The notes under the pieces were generated by a model. The model did not search any database, was not told the DNA's origin, and saw only the letters and a list, made by a program, of their open reading frames with translations. Made by a program: the position numbers and the translations under genes. From assembly GCA_947425245.1 (NCBI GenBank), contig CANDYU010000007.1:1-42852 (forward strand): a stretch of DNA of 42,852 nt, read 5' to 3'. Below, in pieces: positions 36,644 through 42,852 of this stretch (position 1 is its first letter; every line of letters starts with the position of its first letter). This DNA is from an uncultured Candidatus Saccharibacteria bacterium (GTDB lineage Bacteria > Patescibacteriota > Saccharimonadia > Saccharimonadales > Saccharimonadaceae).

Positions 36644-36672
36644 ATTTTAGCACAGATTCTCAATTTTGTCAA
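36644..36672 (-). promoter_or_regulatory. Lipoprotein gene promoter
   Basis: TTGACA (36672-36667), 17-base spacer ending AATCTGTGC, TAAAAT (36649-36644) on the minus strand. Confidence 0.85.
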
Positions 36673-36690
36673 TAGGTTTATGCTAAAATC

Positions 36691-38736
<2,046 letters not shown>

Positions 38737-38776
38737 TTATTATGATAGTAGTATAGCATAAAAAGTTAAGACATTG

Positions 38777-39898
38777 CTACTGTTCTTTATAATCAAGCAG
38801 CCAGCGATAATAGAGAAAGAGATAAGTTGAGGCATAGATAAAAGCAAAACAGGTAACGATAATCAAGAAGAATGAAACAATCGGCCAGCCAGCCAGGGAC
38901 TCCCAAGTCGCTTTTAGCCAGAGGTCAAGCAAGATGACTGGCATCATGGTAATAACATAGACGAAACCGACCACAAAAATTAGATAAAGAATCCTAAGGA
39001 TAATACGGATGCGGCGGCCAGCAGCAAGATCCGAGGCGGCGAAAATAGCCGAGAGGGGATACATGCCGGGAGCAGTAACGGCGGCTAGGGCAAGCAGGGA
39101 GCTAGAGAAGAGATAGCTGCTGAGTAGAATCATTACGGCGGCAAAAATAAAGTAAATCAAAGCGTAAAACGGACTGGAGAGAAAATTAGTGGTCAGGGCA
39201 GCAGAATAGGTGATGATGACTAGAATAATCGGGATGGCTTGGATAAAAATAACGACAAATACTACAAAGGTCGATAGGAGTGGGCCGAGAGCATTGTAGA
39301 GGGCGTCACGCAGCTTTGGCTTTCTGCCGGCGAAGAAATGACGCAAGAGATAGATCGTAACGAGCCAGAGGATAAGAAAAAGAATCACGGTGAAGATAGT
39401 TTGGGTATCGTTCATACCTACGTTCAAACCACCAGTAGTGATAGTCGAGAGTAACAACATGCCGGCTTTGGCGAAATTGCCGATTTCGCCACCCGCGAGC
39501 TCCAGTCCGGCGTCATCGATTGTTTCTTGTACCTGCAAATAAAAATCTTCGCTCATTAAGCCTACCGCCACGATATAGCCCACCACCATCAGCCCAATGA
39601 GCAAGAAAAAAGTACGCCAATGCGAAAAGATGGTTTTAAAAGTTACCATGGCGTGCGATAAGAGGCCGGGGGTCGAAGTTTGACGCATGTAGTCCTCGCG
39701 GTAGGAGCGGCGGAAGGATTTGTGGAGATGGATATGATGGGAGCGAGCTTCGTGGATTTTAGACTTGAGGACCAGAACTCGCGAACGCAGTCTCAGCCAA
39801 GCCCGACGCAGAGCGGACGATCGGCGGCTGGTTCTCGGTTGGGTAGCTTTGGTGGATTTTGGGGATTTTGCGGAACTTTTAGAACTTGGTTTTGCCAT
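38777..39898 (-). CDS. Multi-pass membrane protein, unknown function
   Basis: 373 residues. The first 60 are Lys/Ser/Arg-rich and cytoplasmic (MAKPSSKSSAKSPKSTKAT). Six or more membrane helices follow (FFLLIGLMVVGYIVAVGLM, TVILFLILWLVTIYLL, FVVFVVIFIQAIPIILVI, LIYFIFAAVMILLSSYLF). The family is not recognised; similar layouts occur in uncharacterised CPR proteins. The ATG at 39898 overlaps the htpX end by 20 bases and has AAAGG in front; a TTG five codons upstream is the alternative. It is the third gene of the lemA-htpX operon, so a role in membrane quality control is possible. Confidence 0.78.
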   Translation of the reverse strand: MAKPSSKSSAKSPKSTKATQPRTSRRSSALRRAWLRLRSRVLVLKSKIHEARSHHIHLHKSFRRSYREDYMRQTSTPGLLSHAMVTFKTIFSHWRTFFLLIGLMVVGYIVAVGLMSEDFYLQVQETIDDAGLELAGGEIGNFAKAGMLLLSTITTGGLNVGMNDTQTIFTVILFLILWLVTIYLLRHFFAGRKPKLRDALYNALGPLLSTFVVFVVIFIQAIPIILVIITYSAALTTNFLSSPFYALIYFIFAAVMILLSSYLFSSSLLALAAVTAPGMYPLSAIFAASDLAAGRRIRIILRILYLIFVVGFVYVITMMPVILLDLWLKATWESLAGWPIVSFFLIIVTCFAFIYASTYLFLYYRWLLDYKEQ

Positions 39899-40757
39899 GT
39901 TCGAGCCTTTCAATGCGTTTTTCGATAGGTGGGTGAGTGCTGAAGAGATTATTAATTGCCCCTTTACGCAATGGGTTGTTAATGAAGAGGGCTTCAGTGG
40001 CGGGATTTTGATGACGCATCGGGCGGGCGTGGGTGTCGAGTTTTTTTAGGGCGGAAATCATGCCTTCTGGATAACGCGTTAAATGGGCAGCACTGGCATC
40101 GGCGAGATATTCACGTTCGCGAGACACGGCCATTTGGGCCAAGGAAGCAGCAATCGGGGCAAGGAGCGAGACAAGAATAACAACAATAATGCCGATTGGG
40201 CTATTGTCGTCCTCATCATGATCGTGAGTCAAGAGCATCATGCGGACGCCAAGATCGGAAATAAAACCAACAACACAAACTAAACCGAATGTAATCATCG
40301 ATACGCGAATGTCATAGTTTTTCACATGGGAAAGTTCGTGAGCCATCACGGCGGTTAGCTCTTTATTATCCATAATATCAAGCAAACCGGTCGTAGCGGC
40401 GACAATAGCATGCTCTGGATCGCGACCAGTCGCAAAAGCATTAGGAGCGGCATCATCAATAATATATACTTTCGGCATAGGCAAGCCGGCAGTAATGGCG
40501 AGATTTTCGACCGTATTATAAAGCCTTGGGCTATCTTTCTTTTTGATTTCTTTAGCACCAGTCATGGCGACCGCGAAGGTGCTGGCCGCAAAATATTGGA
40601 CAACCGCATAAATCGTTGCGATGATAAGCACCCAAGCAACGACCCACCAATCGTCGAGAAAATAAGCAAAAGCAGCACCGATGGCCGTAATAAAAATGAT
40701 AAAGCCCAAGATAATAAAGACTGTGTTACGCTTATTGGCAGCAATTTGTTTATACAT
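39879..40757 (-). CDS. htpX: HtpX-like M48 membrane zinc metalloprotease
   Basis: A 292-residue protease of the membrane quality-control type. Two N-terminal helices (VFIILGFIIFITAIGAAFAYF, VVAWVLIIATIYAVV), then the M48 catalytic site MAHELSH (His140, Glu141, His144), two more helices, and the third zinc ligand Glu in REREYLADA. It degrades misfolded membrane proteins. It follows lemA by 47 bases with a hairpin in the gap, and overlaps the next membrane-protein gene. The lemA-htpX pair is a well-known bacterial arrangement. Confidence 0.94.
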   Translation of the reverse strand: MYKQIAANKRNTVFIILGFIIFITAIGAAFAYFLDDWWVVAWVLIIATIYAVVQYFAASTFAVAMTGAKEIKKKDSPRLYNTVENLAITAGLPMPKVYIIDDAAPNAFATGRDPEHAIVAATTGLLDIMDNKELTAVMAHELSHVKNYDIRVSMITFGLVCVVGFISDLGVRMMLLTHDHDEDDNSPIGIIVVILVSLLAPIAASLAQMAVSREREYLADASAAHLTRYPEGMISALKKLDTHARPMRHQNPATEALFINNPLRKGAINNLFSTHPPIEKRIERLEHGKTKF

Positions 40758-40771
40758 AATGTAACAAAACT

Positions 40772-40797
40772 AGTGTTGCTTCCCCGCTAGCAACACT
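40772..40797 (-). promoter_or_regulatory. Hairpin between lemA and htpX
   Basis: AGTGTTGC (40772-40779) and GCAACACT (40790-40797) are perfect arms; on the minus strand they are followed by AGTTTTG. It may partly terminate transcription or protect the lemA 3' end, adjusting the lemA:htpX ratio. Confidence 0.55.
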
Positions 40798-40804
40798 GGA
40801 TAGA

Positions 40805-41380
40805 TTAATTATTGAACTTCACTTCTGGAGCGTTTTCAATCTTAGCACGCTCCGACTCAGGAACTTCGAAGTATTCACGCTTCTTGAAATGTCCAATCAT
40901 ATTGTTAATAATGTTGGACGGGAACATCTTGATTTTTGTATTGAGTTCCTTCGCACCGGCATTGTAGAAGCGGCGAGCGGCCTGAATCTTATCTTCGACA
41001 TCTTGGAGTTGAAGCTGGAGCTGTTGGAAGTTTGTGTTGGCCTTAAGCTCGGGATAAGCTTCGGCGATGGCGAAAATCTTAGAGAGAGCACCCTCGAGAC
41101 TACGTTCGGCTTCGGCGGTGTTTTTGACGCCTTGTGCACTCATGACGGCAGAACGAGCCTTCGTTACATCTTCAAAGGCAGATTTTTCGTGAGCGGCGTA
41201 GCCCTTAACAGTTTCGACGACGTTAGGGATGAGGTCGGCACGATATTTGAGTTGAACGGTGATATCCGACCAAGCTTCGTTGACACGTTCGTCGAGACGA
41301 ACGAGGCTGTTATAGGTCCCCCAAACGACCGCAATAAGAATTAGAACTACGGCGACAATAATAATACAGGCAATAAGCAT
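40805..41380 (-). CDS. lemA: LemA family membrane protein
   Basis: 191 residues. One N-terminal membrane helix (IACIIIVAVVLILIAVVW) is followed by the LemA helical bundle: YNSLVRLDERVNEAWSDI, YRADLIPNVVETVKGYA, HEKSAFEDVTKARSA, RRFYNAGAKELNTKI and the conserved FPSNIINN. The biochemical role is unclear across the family; it commonly accompanies HtpX. It has its own promoter (TATAAT 41419-41414) and an AGGAGA site, and begins a lemA-htpX-membrane protein operon. Confidence 0.95.
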   Translation of the reverse strand: MLIACIIIVAVVLILIAVVWGTYNSLVRLDERVNEAWSDITVQLKYRADLIPNVVETVKGYAAHEKSAFEDVTKARSAVMSAQGVKNTAEAERSLEGALSKIFAIAEAYPELKANTNFQQLQLQLQDVEDKIQAARRFYNAGAKELNTKIKMFPSNIINNMIGHFKKREYFEVPESERAKIENAPEVKFNN

Positions 41381-41413
41381 GATAGTCTCCTAAAATTATA
41401 AAGTTATGTATAT

Positions 41414-41419
41414 ATTATA
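41414..41419 (-). promoter_or_regulatory. lemA -10 element
   Basis: TATAAT on the minus strand, with a leader of about 27 bases containing AGGAGA. The -35 is not clear. Confidence 0.55.
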
Positions 41420-41439
41420 TAGGTAAGTGAGCGTTTTGG

Positions 41440-41482
41440 CTAGTACAAAACACTGGAGCACTGTAAATCATGGTACTCCAGT
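41440..41482 (-). terminator. Probable terminator of the 90-aa membrane protein gene
   Basis: On the minus strand ACTGGAG (41482-41476) pairs with CTCCAGT (41458-41452) around a 17-base loop with some internal pairing, followed by GTTTTGT. Weaker than the others. Confidence 0.5.
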
Positions 41483-41497
41483 TCGGCTAGAGACATT

Positions 41498-41770
41498 TTA
41501 GAAAGTGCCAGGGAAGACGCCGTGCAGCATAGAAACCATGAGACCAGAAGTAGCGGAGATGAGGAACAGAACTAGCCAGATAATCATAAGACAAAATTGG
41601 GAGCGAGCGAAGTTGCGGAGGTTGATGTTGCCGGCAGAAAGAGCGAAGATAATCAGGAAAATCCAGCCGATAATGGGGATTTGGAATAAGATTCCGTAGC
41701 CGAAGTACCCCCACATGGAGATTGGTTGATATTCGGGTGGAATGCGGTTCAGTTTTGTGTTTGAAGCCAT
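41498..41770 (-). CDS. Small two-helix membrane protein (90 aa)
   Basis: 90 residues with two or three hydrophobic segments (YFGYGILFQIPIIGWIFLIIFAL, FCLMIIWLVLFLISATSGLMV) around NINLRNFARSQ, a layout resembling short DUF4870-like or interphase membrane proteins. No function assignable. AAAGGATC precedes the ATG. It has its own consensus promoter and lies upstream of lemA, with a terminator between. Confidence 0.75.
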   Translation of the reverse strand: MASNTKLNRIPPEYQPISMWGYFGYGILFQIPIIGWIFLIIFALSAGNINLRNFARSQFCLMIIWLVLFLISATSGLMVSMLHGVFPGTF

Positions 41771-41800
41771 TTTGATCCTTTCTAAGAATTGTTTAATAAA

Positions 41801-41829
41801 AGCATAATCTCTTAACTAGATATTGTCAA
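41801..41829 (-). promoter_or_regulatory. Promoter of the 90-aa membrane protein gene
   Basis: TTGACA (41829-41824), 17-base spacer, TATGCT (41806-41801) on the minus strand. Confidence 0.7.
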
Positions 41830-41880
41830 TGTTCGTAATCAAGGCAATGAGGCTAGTTGGTTTAAAATGTGATAAGAAGC

Positions 41881-41909
41881 TTGACTTTTTTGATAATCTG
41901 TGATAGTAT
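41881..41909 (+). promoter_or_regulatory. Promoter of the 41.9-42.7 kb orphan unit
   Basis: TTGACT (41881-41886), 17-base spacer ending AATCTGTGA, TAGTAT (41904-41909). Closely matches the promoter at 31371-31399. Confidence 0.82.
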
Positions 41910-41915
41910 ATCAGT

Positions 41916-41993
41916 ATGGGGGTTTGTTTGGTGTGGCCAAAAATCTTTGGTGTTACCCGACAAACCTACTACCTTAAGGAGGTGGAGAAGTGA
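41916..41993 (+). CDS. Candidate leaderless leader peptide (25 codons) overlapping the next start
   Basis: The ATG lies 6 bases after the -10. It encodes MGVCLVWPKIFGV followed by TRQTYYLKEVEK, reads through the AAGGAGG site of the next gene, and stops with TGA overlapping that gene's GTG start (GTGA at 41990-41993). This is ideal geometry for translational coupling. Confidence 0.5.
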   Translation: MGVCLVWPKIFGVTRQTYYLKEVEK

Positions 41994-42721
41994 ATAGTAA
42001 GAAGTATTTTTTTGAGTGCGGAGAGCTGAGTTTCCGGCAGTATGAACGGACAGAAACCGCCTTGGTCTATGGGGTAGTTCATAACTTAGGAGAGGACTTG
42101 AAGTGGGCGAGGATGACGCTACAGTTTCTAGAACGCCGGTATGAAATCTATCGCCAAAATCGTCTTTGCTTAGCCGAAGAACCTAAAAGGTTTGACCGGT
42201 TCTTCCCTAGATTTGTTGAACAGAAGGCGGACTGTGAGTCACAACGAGAGTTGCTGGTTGAGGTCGTTAGCGATTCAGGGGAAGACGACAGGATAATTCC
42301 CTTGACGGATATCTTAGATGCTGACGTGAAGTTGGGAGCTGAGGATCTGGTTGAGCTGGCTTTACAAATGTTTAATCTGATGATGTTTGTACACATGGTT
42401 GACCTATGTCTGTCGTTCAGATTGGAGAACTTTGGGTTGGTTGTGTCTGAGCGGCGAATTGTTTGGCTCAATTGGCTAGAGGTGTCTGTCGGGATTAATA
42501 TTCTGGACGAGAAGCTAGTGGAAAAGCAGATTTGCGAGGCTGCCCATAATTTACTGCTGCTAGGCAGGGCTGAACTGCGGCTGGGTAGATGGGAAATTAA
42601 GAATCTACATTCAGAACTGGAGTTGAAAATTATCGAGACGCTGCTGGCAGGAGCTCAAGGTATTTTTCCAACTGCGACAGAGATTTATCTACACCTTTGT
42701 GGAGTGAGGACGTTGTTATGA
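41990..42721 (+). CDS. Orphan protein (243 aa), possibly a degenerate kinase-like fold
   Basis: 243 residues, soluble, Leu/Glu-rich, with no signal. It starts at GTG 41990, 7 bases after AAGGAGG. A stretch near residues 125-165 (LALQMFNLMMFVHM, FRLENFGLVVSERR, IVWLNWLEV) loosely recalls the catalytic-loop/DFG region of protein-kinase-like folds, but the catalytic Asp residues are not evident. This is a weak hint, not an assignment. The unit has its own promoter and a leader peptide, and its terminator overlaps the stop codon. Confidence 0.65.
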   Translation: MNSKKYFFECGELSFRQYERTETALVYGVVHNLGEDLKWARMTLQFLERRYEIYRQNRLCLAEEPKRFDRFFPRFVEQKADCESQRELLVEVVSDSGEDDRIIPLTDILDADVKLGAEDLVELALQMFNLMMFVHMVDLCLSFRLENFGLVVSERRIVWLNWLEVSVGINILDEKLVEKQICEAAHNLLLLGRAELRLGRWEIKNLHSELELKIIETLLAGAQGIFPTATEIYLHLCGVRTLL

Positions 42722-42732
42722 CGTCCTTTTTC
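42707..42732 (+). terminator. Terminator overlapping the stop codon of the 243-aa orphan
   Basis: AGGACGT (42707-42713) with ACGTCCT (42721-42727), then T5. The tRNA promoter begins right after it. Confidence 0.85.
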
Positions 42733-42761
42733 TTGACAGGCAGTATCGCCCGTGCTAAGAT
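42733..42761 (+). promoter_or_regulatory. tRNA-Gly promoter
   Basis: TTGACA (42733-42738), 17-base spacer ending GTGC, TAAGAT (42756-42761). The predicted start is a few bases before the tRNA. Confidence 0.75.
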
Positions 42762-42771
42762 TAATGCATAT

Positions 42772-42848
42772 GCGGGCGTAGCTCAGTTGTTTAGAGCGCT
42801 TCCTTGCCAAGGAAGAGGTCGAGAGTTAGAGTCTCTTCGCCCGCACCA
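42772..42848 (+). tRNA. tRNA-Gly(GCC) with altered elbow (U19, A56)
   Basis: 77 nt including an encoded CCA. The acceptor stem GCGGGCG/CGCCCGC is perfect. The D stem is GCTC/GAGC, the anticodon stem CTTCC/GGAAG with loop TTGCCAA (anticodon GCC), and the T stem GAGAG/CTCTT. The D loop reads A14 G15 U16 U17 G18 U19 U20 U20a A21, so the usual G19 is U. The T loop reads U54 U55 A56 G57 A58 G59 U60, so the usual C56 is A. The two changes still permit a Watson-Crick 19:56 tertiary pair. It decodes GGC and GGU. Confidence 0.95.
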
Positions 42849-42852
42849 CGAT

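Overview
The window looks like chromosomal DNA from a Candidate Phyla Radiation (Patescibacteria) bacterium, most probably a Candidatus Saccharibacteria (TM7) member. This is inferred from several things: a reduced housekeeping set scattered in short operons, many small orphan membrane proteins, Patescibacteria-type envelope genes (Mur-ligase-like and FemAB-like proteins, LemA/HtpX, FtsA-like) and no phage or IS genes. UGA is read as stop (for example at the HK/RR ATGA overlap), which argues against the UGA=Gly lineages (SR1, Gracilibacteria). Species cannot be named from sequence alone.

Layout. 0-6 kb (minus): Obg GTPase, a LysM-CHAP peptidoglycan hydrolase, a single-chain RuvX-MltG protein and a large single-pass envelope protein. 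6-8.9 kb (plus): a soluble histidine kinase, a stand-alone receiver and an RsuA/RluB pseudouridine synthase, ended by a double-hairpin terminator. 8.9-12.5 kb (minus): a secreted orphan, an FtsA-like actin ATPase and its membrane neighbour. Then enolase (plus) and DnaE (minus) share a bidirectional terminator. 17.8-20 kb: a short promoter-terminator RNA locus, a GalU-like gene and two membrane proteins. 20-26 kb (minus): an envelope operon of a Mur-ligase-like protein, an alpha/beta hydrolase, a DegT-aminotransferase/FemAB fusion and a second FemAB protein. 26-31 kb: GNAT, a solitary rpsJ, a CDF exporter, two plus-strand orphans with an elaborate leader, and tuf. 31-42.7 kb: a frameshifted small gene, orphan plus-strand genes, a metallo-beta-lactamase-fold protein, an ASCH protein, UvrB, a lipoprotein, a cysteine-poor LigA, HtpX/LemA, and finally a tRNA-Gly.

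Expression signals are unusually legible. Many promoters fit TTGACA-N17-TATAAT with a conserved (A)ATCTGTGCTA run before the -10. At least seven genes (eno, dnaE, uvrB, the histidine kinase, its divergent neighbour, the Mur-ligase-like gene and the CDF gene) have the ATG only 6-8 bases after the -10, so their mRNAs should be leaderless. Operon-internal and small accessory genes carry AGGAGG-type ribosome sites instead.

The most interesting items are: a tRNA-Gly whose near-universal G19:C56 elbow pair is replaced by U19:A56; the DegT-FemAB fusion beside a second FemAB gene, with a perfect promoter inside its coding sequence; a LigA without zinc-finger cysteines; the RuvX-MltG fusion; short leader ORFs in front of orphan genes; and a very short promoter-terminator RNA. 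There is no gene-free stretch longer than 300 bases.
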